64,000 nucleotides of DNA, from contig NZ_JAHVDV010000015.1 in NCBI RefSeq assembly GCF_051486985.1, positions 49,342 through 113,341 of the forward strand, read 5' to 3'. A program made the position numbers and the translations under genes. Source of the DNA: CBFFRJ01 sp051486985. Lineage in GTDB: Bacteria > Pseudomonadota > Gammaproteobacteria > Enterobacterales > Enterobacteriaceae. Positions 1 through 8,309 of the stretch are shown here, in pieces. Under the pieces are notes generated by a model. The model was not told the DNA's origin. It saw only the letters and a program-made list of their open reading frames with translations, and did not search any database. The stretch's first letter is position 1. Every line of letters starts with the position of its first letter.

Positions 1-1136
1 ATACCGATAACGAAACGCTGCGCTGGTCTGTCGTGTGTGATGGCGACATCCTTGCACAGGGGGAGGTGGTGCTCAGGGTTCCGGCACAGGGCACCCGGCG
101 TATTGAACTCCCGGCCCCGGTGCTTACTGCAGCCCCTGGCGAGGTCTGGCTGAATGTGGATGTTTTCCAGCGTGAGGCGACAGCCTGGTCACCGCAGCAG
201 CATCGCTGCGCATGGGATCAGTGGCCTCTGCCCGCACCGCTGTTCGTTGCGCCTGAGACGGTGGCTACCGCACGCCCGGCGCTGATCGTGGACGATACCA
301 CCTTTTATGTTGAACAGGCGAACCAGCGCTGGGCCTTCTCGCGCCAGAGCGGGCATCTGACGCAGTGGTGGCGCGACGGGCAGCCAACGCTGCTGTCGCC
401 GGTTATCGATAACTTCACCAGGGCTCCTCTGGATAACGACATTGGCGTAAGTGAAGCGACCCGTATCGATCCTAATGCCTGGGTAGAGCGCTGGAAAGCG
501 GCAGGAATGTATCAACTGACGCCACAGCTTTTGCAGTGCGAAGCGCAGGAGAACGTCAGTGATGTCACCGTTATGACCCGCCACGGCTGGCAGCATGAAG
601 GCAGGACGCTCTTTATCAGCCAGAAGTGGTGGCGCATTACCGGTGAGGGGACGCTGCAAGGGGAGGTGGATGTGCAGATTGCAGAGGACGTGCCACCGCC
701 GGCCCGTATTGGCCTGCACTGCCAGCTTGCAGACCTGCCTTCAGAGGTGAGCTGGCTGGGGCTGGGGCCGCATGAAAACTACCCTGACCGTAAACTGGCG
801 GCCCGTCAGGGGCAGTGGACGCAGACGCTGGCGCAGATGCACACCCCCTATATTTTCCCCAGCGAGAACGGGCTTCGTTGTGACACGCGTGCCCTGCGTT
901 ATGGTGCGCATCAGCTGAATGGTCGATTCCACTTCTCCTTAAGTCGCTACAGTCAGCAGCAGCTTAACGAGACAACTCATCATCACCTACTATGTGAAGA
1001 AGACGGATGCTGGCTGCAGCTCGACGCGTTCCATATGGGAGTGGGCGGTGATGATTCCTGGAGTCCCAGCGTAGCGCCGGAATTTATACTCAGCGAAAAG
1101 ACGGTGCGTTATACCTTCCTCTGGTCTCAGAGCTAA
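1..1136 (+). CDS. lacZ: Beta-galactosidase, C-terminal part (gene begins before the window)
   Basis: The reading frame is open from base 3 and runs about 377 residues to the stop. It matches the last third of E. coli LacZ (1024 residues), so the catalytic TIM barrel and start lie outside the window. The conserved block DNDIGVSEATRIDPNAWVE and the C-terminal GGDDSWSPSV segment, which holds the Trp that lines the lactose site in E. coli LacZ, are both present. The enzyme hydrolyses lactose and other beta-galactosides in the cytoplasm. No lacY follows: the next gene is ybaA. A GC-rich hairpin follows the stop. Whether lacI or a permease lies upstream cannot be seen. Confidence 0.95.
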   Translation, partial: TDNETLRWSVVCDGDILAQGEVVLRVPAQGTRRIELPAPVLTAAPGEVWLNVDVFQREATAWSPQQHRCAWDQWPLPAPLFVAPETVATARPALIVDDTTFYVEQANQRWAFSRQSGHLTQWWRDGQPTLLSPVIDNFTRAPLDNDIGVSEATRIDPNAWVERWKAAGMYQLTPQLLQCEAQENVSDVTVMTRHGWQHEGRTLFISQKWWRITGEGTLQGEVDVQIAEDVPPPARIGLHCQLADLPSEVSWLGLGPHENYPDRKLAARQGQWTQTLAQMHTPYIFPSENGLRCDTRALRYGAHQLNGRFHFSLSRYSQQQLNETTHHHLLCEEDGCWLQLDAFHMGVGGDDSWSPSVAPEFILSEKTVRYTFLWSQS

Positions 1137-1151
1137 ACTTTACCTGTCAGG

Positions 1152-1175
1152 CGCGGCGGGAGTTCCTTCGCCGCG
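1152..1175 (+). terminator. GC-rich hairpin after lacZ
   Basis: CGCGGCG (1152-1158) pairs with CGCCGCG (1169-1175) around a 10-nt loop. No T-run follows, so it may be a weak terminator or an mRNA 3'-end stabiliser. It sits 15 bases after the lacZ stop and just ahead of the ybaA ribosome binding site. Confidence 0.4.
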
Positions 1176-1198
1176 TCACTCACTTCGGAGACGCTTTC

Positions 1199-1552
1199 AT
1201 GAAGTACATTGATGGGTTTGTAGTGGCAGTGCCGGCAGATCAGAAAGAGGTGTACCGGCAACTGGCGGCCAAAGCGGTGCCGCTGTTCAAAGAGTTTGGT
1301 GCCACGCGGGTGGTGGAGTGTTGGGCTGATGACGTGCCCGCAGGCAACATCACCGATTTTCGCATGGCGGTGAATGCCGAAGATCATGAAGAGGTGGTGT
1401 TCAGCTGGATTGAATACCCCTCCAGAGCAGTGCGGGATGCCGCTAACCAAAAGATGATGTCTGATCCCAGAATGCGTGAGCTGGGTGATGCGATGCCCTT
1501 TGATAGTAAACGCATTATCTACGGAGGCTTTGCCCCGATCCTGGATGAGTAG
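1199..1552 (+). CDS. ybaA: DUF1428 family protein YbaA
   Basis: This 117-residue protein is of the DUF1428 family and collinear with E. coli YbaA, beginning MKYIDGFVVAVPADQK. The fold is a ferredoxin-like alpha/beta-barrel dimer type; no biochemical role is established. It has no signal peptide or membrane segment, so it is cytoplasmic. A GGAG ribosome binding site lies about nine bases before the ATG. It is adjacent to pdeB as in E. coli, but its left neighbour is lacZ rather than ffs/ybaZ, showing a rearrangement or insertion at this side. Confidence 0.9.
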   Translation: MKYIDGFVVAVPADQKEVYRQLAAKAVPLFKEFGATRVVECWADDVPAGNITDFRMAVNAEDHEEVVFSWIEYPSRAVRDAANQKMMSDPRMRELGDAMPFDSKRIIYGGFAPILDE

Positions 1553-1632
1553 CCGCCCGTCACCCGGTGGATGGGCGCGCCACCTGCGATCTCTGTTACC
1601 TCCCGCGAGTTTGCTGGTATATCGGGTAACAC

Positions 1633-3195
1633 TCAGAGGGGCGCGAGGTGCTTCTCCGCCCAGGCAATGAAGTCCTCTCTGGGCAGCGCTTTGCTGTAAA
1701 GCCAGCCTTGCCCGTACTGCACGCCATGCTGATAAAGCCAGTCCCGCTGATTTTCAGTTTCAATCCCTTCCGCCACCATCGCCAGTTTCAGCGCCTTAGC
1801 CATCTCGACAATATGCGTCGTCATATTTTTGTACTCCAGCGCGTCCACAAAGGATTTGTCAATTTTAATGATGTCGACGTCCAGATTTTGCAGATAGCTG
1901 AGGCTGGAGTAGCCGGTGCCAAAATCATCGATGTAGATGGCATGCCCGGCGGAACGCAGGGCTGAAAGCGTCGGCCTGGTAGCAGTGGGATCGGCAAATC
2001 CCCGTTCGGTCACTTCCAGCGCTATCTGCGAGGCCGATAGCTGCCAGTGCATCAGTAGCTGCTTGATCTGGTCAGGCACCGCCGGGGTCAGCAAATCACC
2101 AGGTTCAAGATTAATGGAAACATGCTGGGTGGGATGGGCTTTCAGCCAGCAGCCCATGTCTTCAAACACCTTTTCAATGATCAGTGTGGTCAGCTGTGGC
2201 ATCAGGCCGGTTTGCTCTGCAAGCGGGATAAAGGTATCCGGCGAGAGAAAACTGCCATTGCCCTGCCGCCAGCGCACCAGCGCCTCGGCACCGACAATGT
2301 TGCCATTATCCAGGGAGACAATCGGCTGATAAAACATCTCAATTTCGCGGGCCCGGATGGCATCCAACAGGCGGGCGCCCGGCGACTGCAGGCGGCGCAG
2401 AATTCGGATCAAAAAGTACGCCAGGGCCAGGCTCAGCAGCAATCCTACCGGAAGCCAGAAAACCAGCAACCGCAGCCAGCTTGTTTCAAGCGGGGCCAGC
2501 GAGGCCCAGGTGATAATGGCTATCCCCATCTGCGGAACCGGCGTGATGTTCCACGCGGCGTTATGCGCCTTAAGTTGTACCGGATGCAGGGCATTGAGCT
2601 CACGTAATATTTCCGCTCCAGGAGCTGTACTGCTGCTGGCTATCACTCGCCTGGTGTTAATGCCAATAAGTGCAATATTAATCGGCCACGAACCTGAGGG
2701 GATGACATCAATAAACGACTGGGGATCGGTCATGATGATATGGCGTTGAGTCCCTACAGCGACCATATACTGGTTTAAACCCAGGTCATTATGGCTGGTC
2801 AGCCAGGCGCGATAGCCGTCGTCAGTGATCCTTTCCGGTGGGGGAAAAGCGGTGGCTTCGCTGCCACTTTCCAGCGATGAGCACTGAGACATACTCTGGT
2901 TGAGGTAAATCACTTCCTGCACATAGCGAAAGCTATAGGAGACCCGGCGCATCATCAACAGGTGTTCCGGGCTGCAGGGAACGCCGTGAAAACTGTCGAG
3001 ATGACGGAGCGCCTCTTTTCCCTGATTAGCCACTTTTTCAGCGCGCATTTTCACCAGTCGGGAAAAGGTATCCAGCTCGTTCATAAACGCCTCTTCCGCC
3101 TGGCGATGTGACAGCCAAATGCTCAGCGCCACGGGCACGAGAACGGCGAAAAGTAGCACACCTGTAATCAGGCTCACCAATCGTCGGTTTGTCAT
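1633..3195 (-). CDS. pdeB: Cyclic-di-GMP phosphodiesterase with CSS-motif sensor
   Basis: This 520-residue inner-membrane protein is homologous to E. coli PdeB (YlaB). An N-terminal TM helix (about 7-27) is followed by a periplasmic domain carrying the CSS motif (CSSLE), a second TM helix near 240, and a cytoplasmic EAL domain from about 270. EAL signatures visible are GAEALVRW, DDFGTGYSSL, VTERGF and EGIE, so the domain should hydrolyse c-di-GMP to pGpG. In this family the periplasmic Cys pair and redox state control activity. The start was placed at the ATG giving MTNRRLVSLITG, which aligns with E. coli MRTRHLVGLISG; a start 11 codons upstream is possible but has no ribosome binding site. 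Confidence 0.92.
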   Translation of the reverse strand: MTNRRLVSLITGVLLFAVLVPVALSIWLSHRQAEEAFMNELDTFSRLVKMRAEKVANQGKEALRHLDSFHGVPCSPEHLLMMRRVSYSFRYVQEVIYLNQSMSQCSSLESGSEATAFPPPERITDDGYRAWLTSHNDLGLNQYMVAVGTQRHIIMTDPQSFIDVIPSGSWPINIALIGINTRRVIASSSTAPGAEILRELNALHPVQLKAHNAAWNITPVPQMGIAIITWASLAPLETSWLRLLVFWLPVGLLLSLALAYFLIRILRRLQSPGARLLDAIRAREIEMFYQPIVSLDNGNIVGAEALVRWRQGNGSFLSPDTFIPLAEQTGLMPQLTTLIIEKVFEDMGCWLKAHPTQHVSINLEPGDLLTPAVPDQIKQLLMHWQLSASQIALEVTERGFADPTATRPTLSALRSAGHAIYIDDFGTGYSSLSYLQNLDVDIIKIDKSFVDALEYKNMTTHIVEMAKALKLAMVAEGIETENQRDWLYQHGVQYGQGWLYSKALPREDFIAWAEKHLAPL

Positions 3196-3248
3196 GACCA
3201 AAAATCCCTGTTTGATACTGAGAAACATGCGTATTTGAAAACCACAAA

Positions 3249-3258
3249 TGTTATAACA
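3249..3258. promoter_or_regulatory. Perfect 10-bp palindrome upstream of GntR gene
   Basis: TGTTATAACA is a perfect palindrome in the short interval between the divergent pdeB and GntR-family genes. GntR/HutC-type regulators often bind such short inverted repeats, so an autoregulatory operator is possible. I did not find the same sequence in the 5212-5489 interval, which weakens the assignment. Confidence 0.2.
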
Positions 3259-3293
3259 CGCGACAATGATTGATTTCTTTCAGGAATGACGGG

Positions 3294-4010
3294 ATGAAGA
3301 AAAAAGAATTCGTAACCCAGGATCTCCTTAGCAAAATTTATCAATTCAGCGATGCAGGTCCACGAAAACTCCCGCCGGAAAGACAGCTTGCTGAGGAGTA
3401 TGGTGTGTCGCGCTTTACCGTACGCCAGGCTATCGAAAAACTGGCCAGCATCGGCGTGGTGCGGATCATACAGGGGTCCGGGGCGTGGATTAACGAGCAG
3501 GCGCGCAGCAACCCGCTGGTCTATAACTCGATCACCGAAAAACGCTTCGATCAAATCCGCTTTCGGATGATCAGTCTGCATAAAAAACGGCCCGACCGGG
3601 ATGAACAGCAGATCTTTGGCCTGCGTGACGAAAGCTTCATCTGGCAGTTTTGTCGGCTTCGTTATGTCGATGAAGAAGCCGTACAGATTGAAGTGTCCCG
3701 CATGCCGGTGGGGGGGTTCAGCGATCTTAATCAGCAGGTTATTGAAAGTTCGCTGCAACAGTATGTGCTGGGAAAGGGCTATCATATCTCACATATGCTG
3801 ACGACCTACCGGGCGGTCGCCGTCAGCCGTGAACAAGCGACGCTGCTGGGCTGCAAAAAGGGCAGCCCGGCTATGCATATCAGCAATCGCGGTATTCTGG
3901 AAGGGGGACAGGTCTATGAAATCAGCGACATTATCGACATCAATTACACCTGTACCTATGTCATCCCCCATAATCGGCAGAATCTCGCTTTTCGCAAAGG
4001 CGAGCAGTAA
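3294..4010 (+). CDS. GntR/HutC-family transcriptional regulator (UTRA domain)
   Basis: This is a 238-residue protein. Residues about 5-70 form a winged helix typical of GntR proteins (LPPERQLAEEYGVSRFTVRQ), and the rest is a UTRA ligand-binding domain ending in the usual strand-rich segment (NRGILEGGQVYEISDI). The ATG at 3294 has an AGGA ribosome binding site. It stands next to, and converges on, the sugar-acid dehydratase gene, with a PTS permease beyond it. It therefore most likely controls that locus in response to a phosphorylated or acidic sugar. The ligand cannot be deduced from sequence. Confidence 0.85.
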   Translation: MKKKEFVTQDLLSKIYQFSDAGPRKLPPERQLAEEYGVSRFTVRQAIEKLASIGVVRIIQGSGAWINEQARSNPLVYNSITEKRFDQIRFRMISLHKKRPDRDEQQIFGLRDESFIWQFCRLRYVDEEAVQIEVSRMPVGGFSDLNQQVIESSLQQYVLGKGYHISHMLTTYRAVAVSREQATLLGCKKGSPAMHISNRGILEGGQVYEISDIIDINYTCTYVIPHNRQNLAFRKGEQ

Positions 4011-4011
4011 G

Positions 4012-5211
4012 TTAAGGCGTGTGCATCGTCCCGTCCGGTAAGCGGCTTTGTGTCCACTCATGCGGGCGGTAGAGCACCGGATAGCGTGATCCTTCCTGTT
4101 CATTGAACGTGACGCCAATGCCAGGCGCTTGCGTTGGATAGACAAAACCCTCTTTGACAACGGGCGCGCCGGGGAAAACCGCATCGGTCGCGGCGGAGCG
4201 CGGTATGTACTCCTGAATCGCTGCATTGTGCAGGTGAATGTTCAGGTGCGTATTCACTGCAACGCCAATCGGGGTCATGTCACCAGGGCCATGCCAGGCG
4301 AGGCGTACACCAAAGGCCTGGCACAGCACCGCCAGTTTGAGCGCCGGGGTGATGCCGCCAATTTGTGAAATATGGCAGCGTATAAAATCAATACGGCGAT
4401 GCACTATCAGCTCATGCCACTCCGCCGGATTATTAAAGAGTTCCCCCATCGCCAGGGGAATGCAACTCTGCTGACGAACCTGTTCAAACCAGCCGCTCTG
4501 CTGCGGAGAAAGAATATCTTCGATAAAGTAGGGCTGATAGGGTTCAAGCCGCTTCGCCAGTTGCACCGCCTGTTGCGGGAAGAGTCGCTCATGCACATCG
4601 TGCAAAATTTCTAACCCAAACCCGTACTTTTCCCGCAGCGCTTTAAACATTGCCACGGTGTTATTCATATAGGTTTGCTGATCAAAATAGGCCCCCGGCG
4701 TCGGATTTTGCGGGGTGTGTAACGCGTCCGGCGTGCCGCCGTAAAAGCCCAACTGACAGCGAATGTGACGGTAGCCCTGTTCGCGCAAATGGTCGACGCT
4801 TGCAAATAATTCCTCCAGCGTTTCACCGCTGGCATGGCTGTAAGCGGCAATGGCGCTGCGCGATTGTCCGCCGAGTAATTGATAAAGCGGCATACCTGCC
4901 AGCTGGCCTTTGATATCCCAGAGCGCCATATCCACCCCGGAAATAGCATTGTTCATTACCGGCCCATTACGCCAGTAGGCGTTAACGTTCATCATCTGCC
5001 AGAGGTCTTCAATGTGGTTGGCATCGCGTCCGATAAGCAGTGGCCTGAGATACTCATCCACCATCGTTTTGACCGCCAGCGGACGCTGCTGAAAAGTGGC
5101 GCAACCGTGACCGGTGATGCCTTTATCCGTGGTCACGCGCACGGTCACCAGATTGTGCCTGTCCGGGCGAGTAATAAAACATTCGATATTTTGAATCAAC
5201 GATGGCGTCAC
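4012..5211 (-). CDS. Enolase-superfamily sugar-acid dehydratase (RspA/ManD type)
   Basis: This 399-residue mandelate racemase/muconate lactonizing enzyme family member is closest to the RspA/D-mannonate dehydratase subgroup. Expected metal ligands and catalytic residues are visible: D205 and H207 (LHDVHE), E231 (FIEDIL), E257 (MGELFN) and H307 (WHGPGD). Such enzymes dehydrate D-mannonate, D-gluconate or related acids to 2-keto-3-deoxy sugars, though many RspA-like members have low or unknown activity. It starts with GTG behind a good AAGGAG site. It is divergent from the PTS gene at 5490 and converges on the GntR gene, with one base between stops. Exact substrate unknown. Confidence 0.85.
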   Translation of the reverse strand: MTPSLIQNIECFITRPDRHNLVTVRVTTDKGITGHGCATFQQRPLAVKTMVDEYLRPLLIGRDANHIEDLWQMMNVNAYWRNGPVMNNAISGVDMALWDIKGQLAGMPLYQLLGGQSRSAIAAYSHASGETLEELFASVDHLREQGYRHIRCQLGFYGGTPDALHTPQNPTPGAYFDQQTYMNNTVAMFKALREKYGFGLEILHDVHERLFPQQAVQLAKRLEPYQPYFIEDILSPQQSGWFEQVRQQSCIPLAMGELFNNPAEWHELIVHRRIDFIRCHISQIGGITPALKLAVLCQAFGVRLAWHGPGDMTPIGVAVNTHLNIHLHNAAIQEYIPRSAATDAVFPGAPVVKEGFVYPTQAPGIGVTFNEQEGSRYPVLYRPHEWTQSRLPDGTMHTP

Positions 5212-5391
5212 AGGGAGACTCCTTTACAACGAGGTGATAAGCCAGAATGGCTATTATCTTCCCCCTAAATTTTGTGCAAGGTAAACCCTTTTTTAAGATA
5301 AATATTTTGGTCAGTTATTTTGATTTAATTTAATTAAAAACCGTACCAATTTGAGGTTGAGTTATCTATTGTCTGCCTTACGGTAGCGAAT

Positions 5392-5407
5392 TGTGACGTG
5401 ACTCATG
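5392..5407 (+). promoter_or_regulatory. Possible CRP site upstream of PTS gene
   Basis: TGTGA-N6-TCATG resembles the CRP consensus TGTGA-N6-TCACA with a perfect left half. Its position, about 80 bases before the EIIBC start in a 278-base divergent interval, suits catabolite control of a PTS gene. Based on one half-site only. The rest of the interval is AT-rich with no other clear signal. Confidence 0.3.
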
Positions 5408-5489
5408 TTTTATTGGTTTGTTTTGTCATTTCTCTTTCTTTACTCTTTAAGGCAAGAAGTAAAACGACAATATTCCTGCAGGAGCTTTT

Positions 5490-6860
5490 ATGGGAACGCA
5501 AGAGGCCATCAATAATATTATCCGCCTGGTGGGTGGGAAGGATAATATCAATAATGTCTGGCATTGCATGACGCGCTTACGCTTTGATCTTATTGATGAT
5601 AACAAAGTGGATCAGGGGGCAATAAAAGCGCTACCGGGTGTGATGGGGGCGCAGTTACAGAGCGATCAATTCCAGATTGTTATTGGCCCGAAGGTCAACA
5701 GCTGGTATGAGCAAATGCTGGCAGCGCTCGGCAGCAAGCCGGAAACAACAACCAGTCCGGTGAAAGGGCATAAGAGCCTGGTATCAATGTTTATGGATAC
5801 CGTTTCCGGGGTGTTTGGTCCTATCGTCCCCGCAATCGCTGGCGCCGGTATGATCAAAGGCCTGCTGGCCGGGCTGATTGCCCTGAAGCTGGTCTCTGCA
5901 AAAAGTGATACCGTGGTGATTATTGATTTGATCGCCAGCGGCGTTTTTTATTTTCTGCCCTTTTTCCTTGCCGTATCGGCGGCAAAAATCTTTAAAACTA
6001 ATGAATATCTGGCAGCGGCGGTCGCCGCCTGTCTGATGTACCCCTCGTTAATTGATGCGGCGAAAGCGCTGGCGACCCATCAGGAAGGGGCCGTGAGTGC
6101 CCTGTGGCTGCTGAATGCCATCCCGGTCTCGGTGTTCAACTATGCCTCCAGCGTCATTCCGGTCATTTTCTCCATTCTGGCGCTGAGCTATATCCACCGC
6201 TGGGTCGACAGATTCATGCCTGATGTACTGAAAACCGTCTTTACCCCGACGCTGACGCTCTTTCTGGGGGCGCTGGCGGCGCTGGTGATCATCGGTCCGA
6301 TCGGTATTTATCTTGGCAAGGCGCTGGCATGGTTTATCGAGGGGTTATTTGGCGTGTCAGCCAGCTTTGCCGGGCTGGTGGTGGGGGCAATTCGTCCGGT
6401 GGCAATCCTCACCGGGATGCACCACGCCATGACGCCGATTGCGCTGCAAAACTTCAGCGATCGCGGCTACGACATGCTCATGCCAATGATGTTTATGGCG
6501 AACATGGCGATTGCCGGATCCACCTTTGCCATCTGGCGACTGAGCAAAAACCGTCAGGACAAGACGGTGACGCTGTCCGCAGCAATTTCCGCGCTGTTGG
6601 GCATAACCGAACCGGCGCTGTTTGGTGTGCTCACGCGCTATAAAAAGGCCTTTATTGCCGCAACGGTGGCAAGCTCCCTGGCCTCAGCGTTCATTGCTTT
6701 CTTTGGTGTCCGACTTTATGGCTACATATTGTCGAGCATCTTCAGCCTGCCTGCCTATATTGGCCCCTACTTTGTCTATGCCCTTTCCGGGGTGGGAATG
6801 GCGCTGGTGCTCTCCTTTGTGCTGACGACCATGCTGGTCGGAAAAGAGGCCACCGAATAA
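5490..6860 (+). CDS. PTS EIIBC permease, glucose/beta-glucoside family
   Basis: This 456-residue inner-membrane sugar phosphotransferase component has an N-terminal EIIB domain (about 1-85) with the phosphorylated cysteine C26 in NVWHCMTRLRF. An EIIC domain with about ten hydrophobic segments follows, with the conserved GITEPALFG motif near the C-terminus. No EIIA domain is present, so phosphate must come from another EIIA such as Crr. The start has an AGGAGC ribosome binding site. It is divergent from the sugar-acid dehydratase gene and ends two bases before the convergent MetI-like gene. The transported sugar is unknown; the beta-glucoside/sucrose/trehalose branch is the nearest match by layout. 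Confidence 0.87.
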   Translation: MGTQEAINNIIRLVGGKDNINNVWHCMTRLRFDLIDDNKVDQGAIKALPGVMGAQLQSDQFQIVIGPKVNSWYEQMLAALGSKPETTTSPVKGHKSLVSMFMDTVSGVFGPIVPAIAGAGMIKGLLAGLIALKLVSAKSDTVVIIDLIASGVFYFLPFFLAVSAAKIFKTNEYLAAAVAACLMYPSLIDAAKALATHQEGAVSALWLLNAIPVSVFNYASSVIPVIFSILALSYIHRWVDRFMPDVLKTVFTPTLTLFLGALAALVIIGPIGIYLGKALAWFIEGLFGVSASFAGLVVGAIRPVAILTGMHHAMTPIALQNFSDRGYDMLMPMMFMANMAIAGSTFAIWRLSKNRQDKTVTLSAAISALLGITEPALFGVLTRYKKAFIAATVASSLASAFIAFFGVRLYGYILSSIFSLPAYIGPYFVYALSGVGMALVLSFVLTTMLVGKEATE

Positions 6861-6861
6861 G

Positions 6862-7533
6862 TTACCGTCGGTGCGCCAGTCGGCGCACCAGATGGTCTCC
6901 GGCCATTTGTACCCCTTGTACCATGACCAATAAAATCACCACGGTAGCGAGCATCACCTGGTCATTAAACCGTTGATAGCCATAACGAATCGCCAGATCG
7001 CCAAGACCGCCGCCGCCAATAACCCCTGCCATCGATGAAAAACCAATCAGCATCACCACGGTAAGGGTTATCCCTGCAAGCAGTGTCGGGAGGGCTTCCG
7101 GCAACAGCGCTTTGGTAATCACATGCCAGGGGCTGCCGCCCATCGACAATATGGCTTCAATGCGGCCGTAATCCACCTCGTCCAGCGCACTTTCCGTTAG
7201 CCGGGCGAAGAAGGGAAATGCGCCGATGGTAATAGGCACGATGGCCGCGGTGCTGCCAAGCGTCGTGCCAATCAGCAGCCTGGTAAAGGGAATCAGGGCG
7301 ATCAGTAATACGATAAAGGGCAGCGAACGGCCAAAGTTAATCACCGTAGCCAGCAGGGTATTAAGCCGTGGCATCGGCACAAGGCCGTTTTTGCGTGAAA
7401 TAAACAGTAAGACGCCCAGCGGAAGGCCAAGCAGCACGGTAAAGAGCGAGGCCAGCGCCACCATATAAAGGGTATCGAGCGTCCCGTCGACCAGCAACGG
7501 CCACAAATCTTCCAGGCTCATGCGACCACGCAT
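6862..7533 (-). CDS. MetI-like ABC transporter permease
   Basis: This 223-residue permease of the methionine-uptake (MetI) family has about five TM helices. The cytoplasmic coupling EAA-like loop is near residues 130-160 (EAILSMGGSPWHVITKALLPEA) and is followed by a GGGGLGDLAIRYG segment typical of MetI. The ATG overlaps the end of the upstream MetN-like gene by 16 bases and sits five bases after a GGGAGG site, indicating translational coupling. It is the last gene of the oxygenase-MetQ-MetN-MetI operon. The substrate may be methionine or another organosulfur compound; the coupled oxygenase argues against plain housekeeping methionine uptake. Confidence 0.85.
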   Translation of the reverse strand: MRGRMSLEDLWPLLVDGTLDTLYMVALASLFTVLLGLPLGVLLFISRKNGLVPMPRLNTLLATVINFGRSLPFIVLLIALIPFTRLLIGTTLGSTAAIVPITIGAFPFFARLTESALDEVDYGRIEAILSMGGSPWHVITKALLPEALPTLLAGITLTVVMLIGFSSMAGVIGGGGLGDLAIRYGYQRFNDQVMLATVVILLVMVQGVQMAGDHLVRRLAHRR

Positions 7534-8309
7534 AATGGCCTCCCGTTAAAGCCGTGGCGAGCCAGGAAATTCCGCTCGGCCTGCGGGTCATGAAGTAACG
7601 TCTGGCGCAGTTTTGACCTGGTGGCCACCAGCAGGTCGGCGATTTTGCCACTCTCAATGATTTCGCCGTTTTCCAGCAGTGCGGCATGGCAGCAGAGCGT
7701 TTTCACCACTTCCAGCTCATGGGTAATCAGCACAATGGTTAGCTTCAGTTTTTGGTTGATGTCGGCCAACAGTGACAGCACCGATGCGGTGGTTTCCGGG
7801 TCGAGCGCACTGGTCGCCTCATCGCACAGCAGCACATCCGGACGGGCCGCCAGTGCTCGTGCGATGCCGACGCGCTGCTTTTGCCCGCCGGAAAGCTGTG
7901 AGGGATAAGCTTTCGCTTTGTCGCTCAGTCCTACCAGCCAGAGCAGCTCTTCCACGCGCGCCTGACGCAGTGCTTTTGGCGTGCCGGCTATCTCCAGCGG
8001 CACGGCGACGTTATCTGCCACCGTACGCGCGTGAAGCAGGTTGAAGTGCTGAAAAATCATGCCGGTGCGTAACCGATGTTCGCGCAGTCCGGCTTTGTCG
8101 AGCTGCGTAATCTCACTGCCATTAATGATGATGCGGCCCGTGGTGGGCCGCTCCAGCAGATTCAGACAGCGGATCAGGGTGCTTTTCCCCGCGCCACTGC
8201 GCCCGAGGATGCCATAAATGGCTCCTTTTGGCACGCTCAGCGACACGTTATTCAGTGCCGGTCGGCCCGTTCCGGCGTAAATCTTACTCAGCCCTTCAAC
8301 CTCAATCAT
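7518..8309 (-). CDS. MetN-like ABC transporter ATPase lacking the NIL domain
   Basis: This 263-residue ABC ATPase has Walker A GRSGAGKS at 36-43, Q-loop FQHFN near 86-90, signature LSGGQKQR at 139-146 and Walker B LLCDEATSALD. It matches the MetN nucleotide-binding domain but stops about 80 residues earlier than E. coli MetN (343 residues). The C-terminal NIL/ACT regulatory domain that gives transinhibition by methionine is therefore absent. Its start overlaps the MetQ-like stop by four bases, and its end overlaps the permease start. Loss of the regulatory domain suggests this transporter is not feedback-inhibited by methionine in the usual way. Confidence 0.88.
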   Translation of the reverse strand: MIEVEGLSKIYAGTGRPALNNVSLSVPKGAIYGILGRSGAGKSTLIRCLNLLERPTTGRIIINGSEITQLDKAGLREHRLRTGMIFQHFNLLHARTVADNVAVPLEIAGTPKALRQARVEELLWLVGLSDKAKAYPSQLSGGQKQRVGIARALAARPDVLLCDEATSALDPETTASVLSLLADINQKLKLTIVLITHELEVVKTLCCHAALLENGEIIESGKIADLLVATRSKLRQTLLHDPQAERNFLARHGFNGRPLCVVA

